From Bacteroidales bacterium (GTDB lineage: Bacteria; Bacteroidota; Bacteroidia; Bacteroidales; UBA10428): a DNA stretch of 18,397 nt. The notes under the pieces are model-generated. The model saw only the letters and a list, made by a program, of their open reading frames with translations. It did no database searches and was not told the origin of the DNA. Both the position numbers and the translations under genes were made by a program. Location: NCBI GenBank assembly GCA_016926235.1, contig JAFGOZ010000241.1:1-18397 (forward strand), given 5' to 3'. Below, in pieces: positions 1 to 7,869 of the stretch; position 1 is the stretch's first letter; every line of letters begins with the position of its first letter.

Positions 1-2805
1 ACTGTTGCCCATAATGTTTATGGCTTCCTGGCAGTTTTTAAAAATATTGTAATATACTTGGTTATCCGTTGCCGAGGAATAAACACCTTCGCCATGGCTC
101 GAAATGCTGTTGTAACGCACGACAAGGGCATTACCATTGGCTACCTTTATAGCATTGACATTGGCATTTAACTGGCAGTGTTCTACAATGATGCTATCGC
201 TGTTGCTTCCCAGGAAGTAAATGCTGCTTACAGCATTGGGAGCCTGAATATTCAAATTTCTGATGTTTATGCCTTTCTTTTCGAACCCGCTGATCAAGTA
301 GGTGTTGGTATTGCTGGTAATTATGGGTAAGTCACCTTCACTATATGAACCAAGTGTAACATCATCAGCACCTATTAGTATTTTGTCCTCATTCGCTATT
401 GTTCCACTTTTTTGTAAATAGGATGATCCCTTTTCCCAATGCACATCTTTCCATGAATCAAAAGGATGTTGGATGGATCCATCTTCCAATTTGTCATTTA
501 AATTGTTCGGATCAATATGGACTTTTGTGGGATTTCCAATAAATATGAAGCTGATTTTTGCTGATCTGCTTTGGGGGATTGTCCCGTTATCAGTTACTTC
601 TATTGTTAGGTCAACCTTATAGGTATTTTCCTTAAATATGTCTGATGATGTTAGTTTCAATTCACCGGTTTGGCTGTTAATTACAAACAACATCGCATCA
701 TTTCCATTGAGAATTGAGAAAGTAAGCTTCTGTCCATTATCATTATCGTAGGCAAAAACCTGGCCAATTGAAAGATTTATCAAATTCTTTTCATTGATCA
801 CGAATTGTTGATTCGCAATTACTGGTGGATTATTTGGTTCTGTATCAGGAGTGGTTACAGGAGTTTCCTCCGGTTCTGTATCAGGAGTCGTTACAGGAGT
901 TTCTCCCGGTGATTCTGTATCATCAGGATTATCAACTAATTCATCATTGGTTAATCTGTATTCATAAGCGCCAATATCTCGGATATTTTCAATCGGATAA
1001 CCAAGGTAATCAATTTCATAACCAACATCCCGGCCTTCATTAATGGCGCTGAAAGCTGAAGCCAGTAACATGAAATCAGCATTTTCGAAGTCTGAGAAAT
1101 GATCCAACACATTTATCGTGTCAATGTCAATATTGTTTGAAGTTGTTTCAATGCTTTCAAAGGATGAGGCATAATTGTTATAAGCCTTTTCACTTTCAGA
1201 GCCTGTACAATTTATAATTCCATTAATTGTATTATTGTAAATTTCATGCCCAGAACCTATTGAGAGATTAATTTGATTTGTGGTAAACCCATATATAACA
1301 TTATGGGAAATTTTAAAATTAACAGCATTCTCTCTAACAACAATTCCATTAGGGCCGCTACCATTTAATAAATTACGTCTAATAATGGGATTATTCCAAT
1401 CTCTTAGGCTTAACGCCAAAGGAACATTTATAAAACGACTATCTTCAATAATATTGCCAGTTGAATGATTTGCAGCATTTCCCTCACCTGGACTGGCATA
1501 AATGCCGCTATAATCCATGTTTTTAAAATAACAGTTTTTCACCAATAAATCATCTGGATATACTTCATTGCCTGCCGTTCCTGGGCTTGATATATATATT
1601 CCATTTCCAAAGCCATTAAATATGCAATCAATAATCCTTGCATGATCTGCTCTTAATTGAACATGTGCATAATTATATGCTGCTGTATAACCAGGAATAC
1701 TTTCAAACCAACAATGTTTTAATACTGGATAGCACCCCTGTGATAATCTTATCTGATAACCCGGCGTGATAGTTCCATGTATTTGACCAAAATAACAATT
1801 CTCTATTAATGCACCTTGAGCACCTTTTATAAAACTTTTTTCACAACCTGAAGTACAACCTGTTCCGGTGGTATCAAAATACGCATTGATTATCTCAAAA
1901 TCATAGACCCTTGAACTATCTGATATTGAACCCACATCAGGGAATTCATTTATTAAAGTAAAAGAAGATGAGCCGGTTCCCTTTATATCACAATTTGTTA
2001 TAGTGCAATTATACCATCCCAAATGATCTGATATTCGTACCGTATACCATGCCGACTGAGGATAATTGCGAACGTGAAGATCATACCAATAAATGTATTC
2101 ACACTGTCTGGTTGTAGGGTAATTCCAATTACCTAAGTAGGAAAAAAAGTTATTTCCTCCATCCTTTCCAATAAATTGCGGCTTATCTCCAGTTCCATAA
2201 GCTCCAAATATAGTAGGATGAGCAGAACTTGCAGTCAATCCTGATCGAAAATCAATAAAAGCATTGATGAAGCTGGTTGCTCTTTTGAAAAAGTACCCGA
2301 ACCCTGCTTTAGTAACAAAATCTGCTGGACTATTATAAGGACTTGCCTTTGTACCGGTTCCTGAAATATCAGCATCTAAATCAATAAATTTACAGTATGA
2401 TTTTTCTTTTATTCTAATTTCACAGGTATCATCTTCATATCCAAAAACGCTGTCTGTGCTACGGATTATTAAATTGATTATTGTATCCTGTTGAACAATT
2501 TTTCCATTAATGTTTGCAAAATCAACAATTTTTATAAGTCCCGTTTGTGCATTTATCGAAAAAGCACCATTGAAATTTTTTTGAATGGCATAGGAAACAG
2601 GATTTCCCGACATCCAGGTCCATGTTTTTAACCAGGTGCCTACATCATCTCCATTTCTTACATCTTCCGGAATGGCAAATTTTTGTTTTACGGCCAATAC
2701 ATATGTACTGTCATATGCAGCAGAAACCGATTCGGTTTTAATTGTAGATATAAACGCCATGAAAAATAAAAACCAAATCCCTTGTGAAATCCTTCTACTC
2801 ATCAT
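1..2805 (-). CDS. Secreted cadherin-like/right-handed beta-helix protein, partial (C-terminus beyond left edge)
   Basis: The minus-strand frame is open for 935 codons from the ATG at 2805 (or 2802) to the first base of the window; an in-frame TAA at 2820-2818 precedes the start. Residues 1 to about 26 look like a signal peptide: basic MSRR, a hydrophobic stretch, then a small-residue SVSA end. Residues about 30-135 look like a cadherin/Ig-like domain (FSINAQTGLIKI). From about 140 comes a beta-helix region opening with SGTGTKASPYNSPADF and rich in short repeats such as IIDCIFNGFGNGIYI and ISHNVIYG. A Thr/Pro-rich linker at about 632-656 leads to a second cadherin-like domain (about 657-755, with INSQTGELKL and DLTIEVTDNG) and a second beta-helix from about 760. 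Such folds occur in polysaccharide lyases, epimerases and surface adhesins. No catalytic residues can be named, so substrate and activity are unknown. It is transcribed away from the sugar genes; the association is by position only. Confidence 0.88.
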   Translation of the reverse strand, partial: MMSRRISQGIWFLFFMAFISTIKTESVSAAYDSTYVLAVKQKFAIPEDVRNGDDVGTWLKTWTWMSGNPVSYAIQKNFNGAFSINAQTGLIKIVDFANINGKIVQQDTIINLIIRSTDSVFGYEDDTCEIRIKEKSYCKFIDLDADISGTGTKASPYNSPADFVTKAGFGYFFKRATSFINAFIDFRSGLTASSAHPTIFGAYGTGDKPQFIGKDGGNNFFSYLGNWNYPTTRQCEYIYWYDLHVRNYPQSAWYTVRISDHLGWYNCTITNCDIKGTGSSSFTLINEFPDVGSISDSSRVYDFEIINAYFDTTGTGCTSGCEKSFIKGAQGALIENCYFGQIHGTITPGYQIRLSQGCYPVLKHCWFESIPGYTAAYNYAHVQLRADHARIIDCIFNGFGNGIYISSPGTAGNEVYPDDLLVKNCYFKNMDYSGIYASPGEGNAANHSTGNIIEDSRFINVPLALSLRDWNNPIIRRNLLNGSGPNGIVVRENAVNFKISHNVIYGFTTNQINLSIGSGHEIYNNTINGIINCTGSESEKAYNNYASSFESIETTSNNIDIDTINVLDHFSDFENADFMLLASAFSAINEGRDVGYEIDYLGYPIENIRDIGAYEYRLTNDELVDNPDDTESPGETPVTTPDTEPEETPVTTPDTEPNNPPVIANQQFVINEKNLINLSIGQVFAYDNDNGQKLTFSILNGNDAMLFVINSQTGELKLTSSDIFKENTYKVDLTIEVTDNGTIPQSRSAKISFIFIGNPTKVHIDPNNLNDKLEDGSIQHPFDSWKDVHWEKGSSYLQKSGTIANEDKILIGADDVTLGSYSEGDLPIITSNTNTYLISGFEKKGINIRNLNIQAPNAVSSIYFLGSNSDSIIVEHCQLNANVNAIKVANGNALVVRYNSISSHGEGVYSSATDNQVYYNIFKNCQEAINIMGNS
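836..907 (-). repeat. Two 36-bp tandem repeats encoding a Thr/Pro/Glu-rich linker
   Basis: Positions 836-871 and 872-907 are tandem copies of a 36-base unit matching at 33 of 36 positions. They encode TPVTTPDTEP-type units of 12 residues in the minus-strand beta-helix protein. A degenerate third copy follows just beyond 907 (encoding DDTESPGE). The repeat forms the flexible joint between the first beta-helix and the second cadherin-like domain. Copy number in such repeats can vary between strains. Confidence 0.85.
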
Positions 2806-2870
2806 ATCCCTGGTTTTTTATAATCCTAAATGAATTTGATAAAACGTTAAAATAATTTGACGAGTGTACG

Positions 2871-2885
2871 TATTTAGGTGACGAA
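2871..2885 (-). promoter_or_regulatory. 15-bp motif TTCGTCACCTAAATA, copy 1
   Basis: Read on the minus strand this is identical to 7847-7861. It lies in the leader of the beta-helix gene, about 65 bases before its start and oriented with it. It could be part of a promoter or a regulator site shared by the two transcription units. With only two copies in the window the evidence is thin. Confidence 0.3.
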
Positions 2886-2907
2886 AGTTTGGAAATAAGC
2901 TTGTGTT

Positions 2908-2926
2908 GGTGATGATATATATCACC
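2908..2926. promoter_or_regulatory. Imperfect palindrome, possible operator
   Basis: The arms GGTGAT (2908-2913) and ATCACC (2921-2926) are perfect inverted repeats around a 7-base AT spacer, between two divergent genes. The geometry suits a dimeric DNA-binding protein, but a 6-bp arm can arise by chance in AT-rich DNA. No T-run follows it, which argues against a terminator. Confidence 0.25.
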
Positions 2927-3242
2927 TTTAGAGTGCTAGAACATCTTGATAATTCTGAAAATGAACTAGTCAACAATTAAGAAAAAAATTACAGATATGA
3001 AAAAATGAATGCATAGCTTTATAAAAAAGAATCGTAGAAGAATTATTATCACATTGCAGTTCAATAAAATATATAAATTGTTCCAAAAAATTTTGACAAA
3101 AATATATATTTAGAGGATGTATATAGGTTGTCCCGATAAAGGCTAGTTCAATCATTCATGTTATATTTGTCATATCATAATATTTAATACTGATAATTCC
3201 ACCAATTTGAATAGCAAATATTAGTATCTTTTTTTGGTACCT

Positions 3243-4364
3243 ATGTATAATAGCAATATGCAATTTATAGTAAACACTATAACCCGCTGGGAAGAGCCTC
3301 CAAGAGCAAGACATCAGGTTGCAGAAGCATTGTCAAAAAATAATTTTGTAGTTTTTATAGCTGCAAATAAATTTGGCTTTTTTAAGGTAAAGACCTTGCT
3401 TGTTCATGAGAATCTAAAAGTGCTGACACCTTATTTTCCTATAATTAATAAGTTAAGGTACCGGTTACCAATTATTAATGAAGTATATCAATACTGGCTC
3501 TTCACAAAATTAAGAAAGTCTTATAAGGATTTTAAGGTCATAAATTTTGACTTTACTGCAACCAAGATTTTTGGATATTTTAATTATGTAATATATTATT
3601 GTAATGACAGTTTTGCAGCAATATCCAGGCATATCAATCCATTTTTTATTTCCAGGTATCATCGATACTGCGAATCAAAGGTTGCGACTAGGGCAAAGTT
3701 TTGTATAGCAGTTTCAACAATTCTTAAAGATAATCTGTTAAAATTTAATCCCAATTCTTTTGAAATACCCTTAGGAAGTCCGGATATTGAACAGTTCAAA
3801 ATTACCATTAACGATTTGCTTTATCATGATGGTGATATTCAGGTAGGCTTGGTAGGTTTTATTAAAATATATAATATATCCTATCAGGCTATAAATAATC
3901 TTTTACGAAATGAAAAAATTAGAATTACTCTTATAGGTCCTGTTGAAGATAAATTTATAAATCAAATTGAAAGAAAGGACAAGCTGATTTTAAAGGGTAC
4001 CCTTACTGGGAAAGAACTTTACGAGGAAATAAATAAATTCGATGTTGCAATTGCTCCCTATTGTGCTAGATTGACCGAAGATGTTCAATCAGGAGTTGGC
4101 ACCGGTAGCAAAATATATCATTATTTTGCAATGGGAAAACCTGTAGTCATTTCCTTTATGGCCGGTTTAAGCAAGGTCAATATGCCTGATGGATTTTTAT
4201 ACATAGCCAAATCTGATGAAGAATTCTCCACTTTGATTAACAAAGCTTTAAAAGAAAACTCCAAAGAACTTATCAAACAACGAATTAATTTTGCAAGAGA
4301 AAATTCATGGGTGAAAAGGATGGAAATATTCACAGATTATGTGAAGATGTATGAAAAATCTTGA
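3243..4364 (+). CDS. GT-B-fold glycosyltransferase (GT4-like)
   Basis: Probable cytoplasmic sugar transferase acting on a nucleotide sugar during repeat-unit assembly. The N-terminus reads IVNTITRWEEPPRARHQVA, a Rossmann-type first strand followed by a conserved-looking PPRARHQ signature. The C-terminal half carries the donor-site region: VGLVGFI at about 201-207, then IAPYCARL and GSKIYHYFAMGKPVV (about 270-302), where GT4 enzymes bind the nucleotide sugar. The usual EX7E motif is not clear. The frame is also open to a TTG at 3234, but the ATG at 3243 (373 residues) is the better start; the ATG at 3258, directly before the first beta strand, is a real alternative. It is the first gene of the plus-strand block, with 42 bases to the next gene. 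The transferred sugar cannot be read from the sequence. Confidence 0.85.
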   Translation: MYNSNMQFIVNTITRWEEPPRARHQVAEALSKNNFVVFIAANKFGFFKVKTLLVHENLKVLTPYFPIINKLRYRLPIINEVYQYWLFTKLRKSYKDFKVINFDFTATKIFGYFNYVIYYCNDSFAAISRHINPFFISRYHRYCESKVATRAKFCIAVSTILKDNLLKFNPNSFEIPLGSPDIEQFKITINDLLYHDGDIQVGLVGFIKIYNISYQAINNLLRNEKIRITLIGPVEDKFINQIERKDKLILKGTLTGKELYEEINKFDVAIAPYCARLTEDVQSGVGTGSKIYHYFAMGKPVVISFMAGLSKVNMPDGFLYIAKSDEEFSTLINKALKENSKELIKQRINFARENSWVKRMEIFTDYVKMYEKS

Positions 4365-4406
4365 AATTTTATTACAAAATGGTATTAATAAATTATAAGT
4401 CAATTA

Positions 4407-6551
4407 ATGAAACAACTAATCCAGAACTTTAAAACAGGAGAATTATATGTAGATGAGCTTCCTGTTCCGGCAATAAGTGAAGGTTTTGTGCTAATTGCCA
4501 ACCGATACTCCCTAATTAGTGCAGGAACTGAAAAAACAACGGTAAGTACTGCCCAGGCCAGCCTGATTGGCAAAGCCAAAATGAGACCTGATCTGGTAAA
4601 GCAGGTAATCCAGAATTATAAGAAAGAAGGACTGAAAGCTACCATTGATAAGGTAAAAACCAAGTTGGATTCCCTCAAAGCACTTGGTTATAGCAGTGCC
4701 GGGGTAGTGCTGGCCTCTATGGATACCGGGAATAAATTCCAGCCTGGTGATTTTGTGGCTTGTGCCGGACTAGGCTATGCGTCGCATGCTGAAGTTGTTT
4801 GTGTTCCTCAGAATTTAGTGGCCAGGATTCCAGATGGAGTTGATCTTCAAAATGCTTGCTATACAACTCTTGGTGCAATCTCGTTGCAGGGAATACGGCA
4901 AGCAGATCCGAAGCTTGGAGACAACATATGCGTTATTGGCTTGGGTCTCCTCGGTCAGATCACCTGCCAGATACTCAAAGCCAATGGCTGTAATGTTTTT
5001 GGCATAGATGTTTCTCCAAAGATGGTTGAACTTGCCAATCAAACACACTCATCAAAGGCTCTGGTCCGAAACGATCCGAACCTGATGACAGCCATTGAAA
5101 ATTTCACGAATGGGTTTGGTTTTGACAAGGTGATAATAACTGCCGCTGGTCAGACCAATGATCCGGTAGAATTATCTGGTCAGATTCTGCGGAAGAAAGG
5201 GACGGTAGTTGTCGTTGGTGCGGTTAAAATGGATGTCCCGCGCGATCCTGACTTTTATCAGAAAGAGCTCGAACTTAAATTATCATGTTCATACGGACCT
5301 GGAAGATATGATAACAAATATGAAGAACAAGGTTTGGATTACCCATACGGTTATGTTCGATGGACAGAACAAAGAAATATGGAAGCTTTTCTTGGGCTGG
5401 TTAGTAATGGTTCAATCGATCTCAAACCGTTGACTACACATGTATTTTCTATTGAGGACGCATTGCATGCATATGATATAGTACTGGGAAAAAAACCTGA
5501 ACCCTTTGTGGGTATTGTGTTGAAATATTCTGATGAAGAAAAAGCCGTGGCAGATTTCGTACCTGTGAATTCTAATGCTATTCAGAATTTTAACATTGGG
5601 TTTATTGGAGCCGGCAGTTTTGCTCAATCCTACCTGATACCCTCCGTTAAAGGTTATGGCTCCCTCGACACAGTTGTAACCAGAGATGGTCTAAATTCCA
5701 AGAATGTAGCACAAAAGTTCGGTTTTAACAGGGCCTCTTCCAATCCCATACATATTTTGGAAAATCAGGCAATAAACACTCTATTTATTGCCACACAGCA
5801 TGATACGCATGTCAAATACGCCATGGCTGGGCTGAAGAATAATAAGGCTGTTTATGTTGAAAAGCCGTTGGCCATGAACGTGGAAGAGTTAAATGAAATC
5901 ATCGGTGTTTATGAAAATAGCGCCTCTCCAATGCTTATGGTGGGTTTTAACAGAAGGTTTGCACATATCAGTCAGATTGCTAAGGCTTCATTCAAAAACA
6001 CGGGAGAACCACTGGTAATGAATTTCAGGGTTAATGCAGGTTTTATTCCGAAAGATCATTGGACCCAAACCAGCGCAGGTGGCGGTCGAATTATTGGAGA
6101 GATTTGTCATTTCATTGATCTGATGCAGTTCTTCACTGATTCGGAGCCGGTAAAGGTTTATGCTGAATGTATTGATTCGCGGAATGATAAGCTTAAGAAT
6201 GATGATAACCTTTCAATTGTTGTGAAATTCGCAGACGGATCTGTTGGAAATCTTGTATATACTGCCAATGGTGACAAGGCCCTTCCCAAGGAACGTTTTG
6301 AAATTTTTGGAGGCAATGCGGTCTTTATTATCGATGATTTTAGACAAGGGATATTGTTCCACGACAACAAGGATAAGATATTCAAGACTTCCGGGAAAGG
6401 TCACAAACAGGAGATTGAAGCTTTCTTCCATGGTTTGTCCACTGGCAGCGGATCGCCTATACCTTTCAGATCGATTTGCCTCACCACACTGGTAACTTTT
6501 AAGATAGTCGAATCATTGGCAACAGGTCAACCGCAGGAAGTACAATTTTAA
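4407..6551 (+). CDS. Bi-domain oxidoreductase: alcohol-dehydrogenase-like half fused to Gfo/Idh/MocA half
   Basis: A 714-residue fusion. Residues 1 to about 375 resemble medium-chain dehydrogenases: a GroES-like part (YSLISAGTEKTT, FQPGDFVACAGLGYASHAE) and a Rossmann fold with GLGLLGQIT at about 177. Where zinc enzymes carry the catalytic Cys, this protein has SAGTEK, so the half is probably zinc-independent. Residues about 395-714 are a Gfo/Idh/MocA domain: GFIGAGSFAQ near 398, the EKP motif at 485-487, and GGGRIIGEICHFIDL with the family His. Both halves should bind NAD(P). Proteins of this layout are annotated in databases as bi-domain-containing oxidoreductases and occur in glycan loci; their reaction is not established to my knowledge. 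The stop is followed after 9 bases by the toroid gene, suggesting co-translation and joint action on a sugar. Confidence 0.92.
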   Translation: MKQLIQNFKTGELYVDELPVPAISEGFVLIANRYSLISAGTEKTTVSTAQASLIGKAKMRPDLVKQVIQNYKKEGLKATIDKVKTKLDSLKALGYSSAGVVLASMDTGNKFQPGDFVACAGLGYASHAEVVCVPQNLVARIPDGVDLQNACYTTLGAISLQGIRQADPKLGDNICVIGLGLLGQITCQILKANGCNVFGIDVSPKMVELANQTHSSKALVRNDPNLMTAIENFTNGFGFDKVIITAAGQTNDPVELSGQILRKKGTVVVVGAVKMDVPRDPDFYQKELELKLSCSYGPGRYDNKYEEQGLDYPYGYVRWTEQRNMEAFLGLVSNGSIDLKPLTTHVFSIEDALHAYDIVLGKKPEPFVGIVLKYSDEEKAVADFVPVNSNAIQNFNIGFIGAGSFAQSYLIPSVKGYGSLDTVVTRDGLNSKNVAQKFGFNRASSNPIHILENQAINTLFIATQHDTHVKYAMAGLKNNKAVYVEKPLAMNVEELNEIIGVYENSASPMLMVGFNRRFAHISQIAKASFKNTGEPLVMNFRVNAGFIPKDHWTQTSAGGGRIIGEICHFIDLMQFFTDSEPVKVYAECIDSRNDKLKNDDNLSIVVKFADGSVGNLVYTANGDKALPKERFEIFGGNAVFIIDDFRQGILFHDNKDKIFKTSGKGHKQEIEAFFHGLSTGSGSPIPFRSICLTTLVTFKIVESLATGQPQEVQF

Positions 6552-6560
6552 ACTTATCCT

Positions 6561-7757
6561 ATGCAGGAAAAATTTTCAATAAGCTTTAGCAGGCTAGTTA
6601 AATTTTGTGAGGATCAGCAATTTAAGGGCTGGGATCCTTTTGATGGATTAAACAGCAAGGTTTTTCAGAAACTCATTTTGGTAAATAAGAACAGGTACAT
6701 TAGGTTAGCATGGATTCAAGCATTTAAAAAGAATCCGGTTAATTTAAGGAAATTCCTCTCCATTCAAAAGGATTTTAATCCCAAAGGACTCGCTTTATTT
6801 TTAAGCGGTTACTGCAATTTGTATAAGTGCAATCCAAACGAGAAGTACCTTAAAACAATTAACTGGCTGGCTGAAAGAATCATTGATTTAAAAACACCCG
6901 GCTATTCAGGCTCTTGTTGGGGATACAATTTCGATTGGCAATCATTGGCTTTCTTTCAACCCAGGTATACACCGACAATAGTGGCTTCCACATTCATTGG
7001 TTATGCCCTGCTTGATGCCTATGACATTACAAAGAATGAAAATTATAAAGCTCATGCAATAAGTGTATGCGATTTTATCTTGAAAGATCTCAACAGAACC
7101 TATGACGAGAATGGAGATTTTGCATTCTCCTATTCACCATTGGATAAAACCTGCGTCTTTAATGCATCGTTACTAGGTGCACGCATGCTTTCAAGGACTC
7201 ATAGTTACACCAATAATCCAGATCTCCTGAATGAAGCAGGAAAAGCTGTAGCCTATTGCTGTAAACATCAGAAAAGTGATGGTTCCTGGACCTATAGTCC
7301 GCTGCCTTTTCATCAGTGGATCGATAATTTTCATACCGGATACAATCTTGAATGTATTGCTGAATACCAAAAGTATAGTGGTGATCATTCATTCGATAAA
7401 AACATTATGGCAGGTCTTGATTATTACACTCGGAATTTCTTTCTGCCAACAGGTATGCCAAAATATTACAATAACTCAGTATTTCCAGTGGATATCCATG
7501 CAACGGCACAGTTGGTAATAACCTTATACCGGCTTAGATGTATCCGGAAATACAAGGCTTTAACAGATAATGTATTGAATTGGACCATTGATAACATGCA
7601 GCATCCCGTTAACGGAAGTTTCTTTTATCAAATGAACAAATGGTATATCATTAAGATTCCATATATACGTTGGTCACAGGCGTGGATGTTTTATGCGTTT
7701 AGTACATACATGTTTTCACATAAGGAAACTGATGAATTTGACAATCGTTCCCATTGA
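6561..7757 (+). CDS. Alpha/alpha-toroid protein, glucuronyl C5-epimerase/six-hairpin-like, function unknown
   Basis: A 398-residue soluble protein with no signal peptide or membrane segment. Helical repeats with aromatic, Gly-rich turns recur along its length: CWGYNFDWQS (119-128), RYTPTIVASTF (135-145), DGSWTYSPLPF (240-250), NFHTGYNLE (256-264), FPVDIHATAQ (308-317) and IRWSQAWMFYAFS (369-381). This spacing is typical of (alpha/alpha) barrels such as unsaturated-uronyl hydrolases, prenyltransferase-like toroids and the C-terminal domain of D-glucuronyl C5-epimerase. The open tryptophan- and tyrosine-lined pocket fits a sugar ligand. Lying 9 bases after the fused dehydrogenase, it may act on the same glycan or lipid-linked sugar. 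The fold is fairly safe; the activity is not, and I assign none. Confidence 0.8.
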   Translation: MQEKFSISFSRLVKFCEDQQFKGWDPFDGLNSKVFQKLILVNKNRYIRLAWIQAFKKNPVNLRKFLSIQKDFNPKGLALFLSGYCNLYKCNPNEKYLKTINWLAERIIDLKTPGYSGSCWGYNFDWQSLAFFQPRYTPTIVASTFIGYALLDAYDITKNENYKAHAISVCDFILKDLNRTYDENGDFAFSYSPLDKTCVFNASLLGARMLSRTHSYTNNPDLLNEAGKAVAYCCKHQKSDGSWTYSPLPFHQWIDNFHTGYNLECIAEYQKYSGDHSFDKNIMAGLDYYTRNFFLPTGMPKYYNNSVFPVDIHATAQLVITLYRLRCIRKYKALTDNVLNWTIDNMQHPVNGSFFYQMNKWYIIKIPYIRWSQAWMFYAFSTYMFSHKETDEFDNRSH

Positions 7758-7869
7758 TTGAATAAAACAGTATATATATAAAAGAAAACCCACTGTTAAT
7801 CAATATTTACTGAAAACTATAAAAATTTTACGTTAACATAATTACATTCGTCACCTAAATATCAATATC
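7758..7869. other. Intergenic gap with nested inverted repeats and repeated motif
   Basis: This gap breaks the tight gene spacing and probably separates two transcription units. TTGATT (7754-7759) pairs with AATCAA (7798-7803), and inside it ACAGT (7767-7771) pairs with ACTGT (7792-7796). The stem is AT-rich, has an uneven internal loop and lacks a T-run, so it is only a weak terminator candidate. At 7847-7861 lies TTCGTCACCTAAATA, also found upstream of the beta-helix gene. No full Bacteroidota promoter match was found. Confidence 0.4.
7847..7861 (+). promoter_or_regulatory. 15-bp motif TTCGTCACCTAAATA, copy 2
   Basis: An exact match to the minus-strand sequence at 2885-2871. Here it lies 8 bases before the ATG of the DUF354 gene and points in the same direction as that gene. 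In the other copy it also points toward the downstream gene, about 65 bases before its ATG. Shared orientation upstream of two genes suggests a regulatory or leader role, but a match this long can occur by chance in 18 kb of AT-rich sequence. Confidence 0.3.

Larger units (their letters stand above)
2806..3242. other. Divergent intergenic region, AT-rich, no convincing gene
   Basis: This 437-base stretch separates the minus-strand beta-helix gene from the plus-strand glycosyltransferase and should carry the promoters of both. It holds one arm of a 15-bp motif that recurs at 7847-7861 and an imperfect palindrome at 2908-2926. A 61-codon minus-strand frame at 2970-3155 has AT-rich, low-complexity composition and no family resemblance, so I do not call it. 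I found no clear terminator and no full match to the Bacteroidota TTTG/TAnnTTTG promoter at normal spacing. Confidence 0.6.

Noticed and set aside
836..907. CRISPR-like repeat
   Set aside because: Two tandem copies without spacers inside a coding frame, encoding a Thr/Pro linker.
825..1043. Plus-strand frame with repeated LYQESLQEF-type units
   Set aside because: It is the antisense shadow of the 36-bp repeat in the beta-helix gene; the minus-strand frame is continuous through it.
2970..3155. 61-codon minus-strand open frame in the intergenic region
   Set aside because: AT-rich, low-complexity protein with no recognisable family or ribosome-binding site; open frames of this length are expected by chance in such sequence.
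3234..3242. TTG start adding three residues to the first glycosyltransferase
   Set aside because: The ATG at 3243 (or 3258) is closer to the first beta strand of the fold, and TTG starts are rare in this phylum.
7754..7803. Nested inverted repeat after the toroid gene as a rho-independent terminator
   Set aside because: The stem is AT-rich, interrupted by an uneven internal loop and not followed by a T-run; kept only as a weak note.
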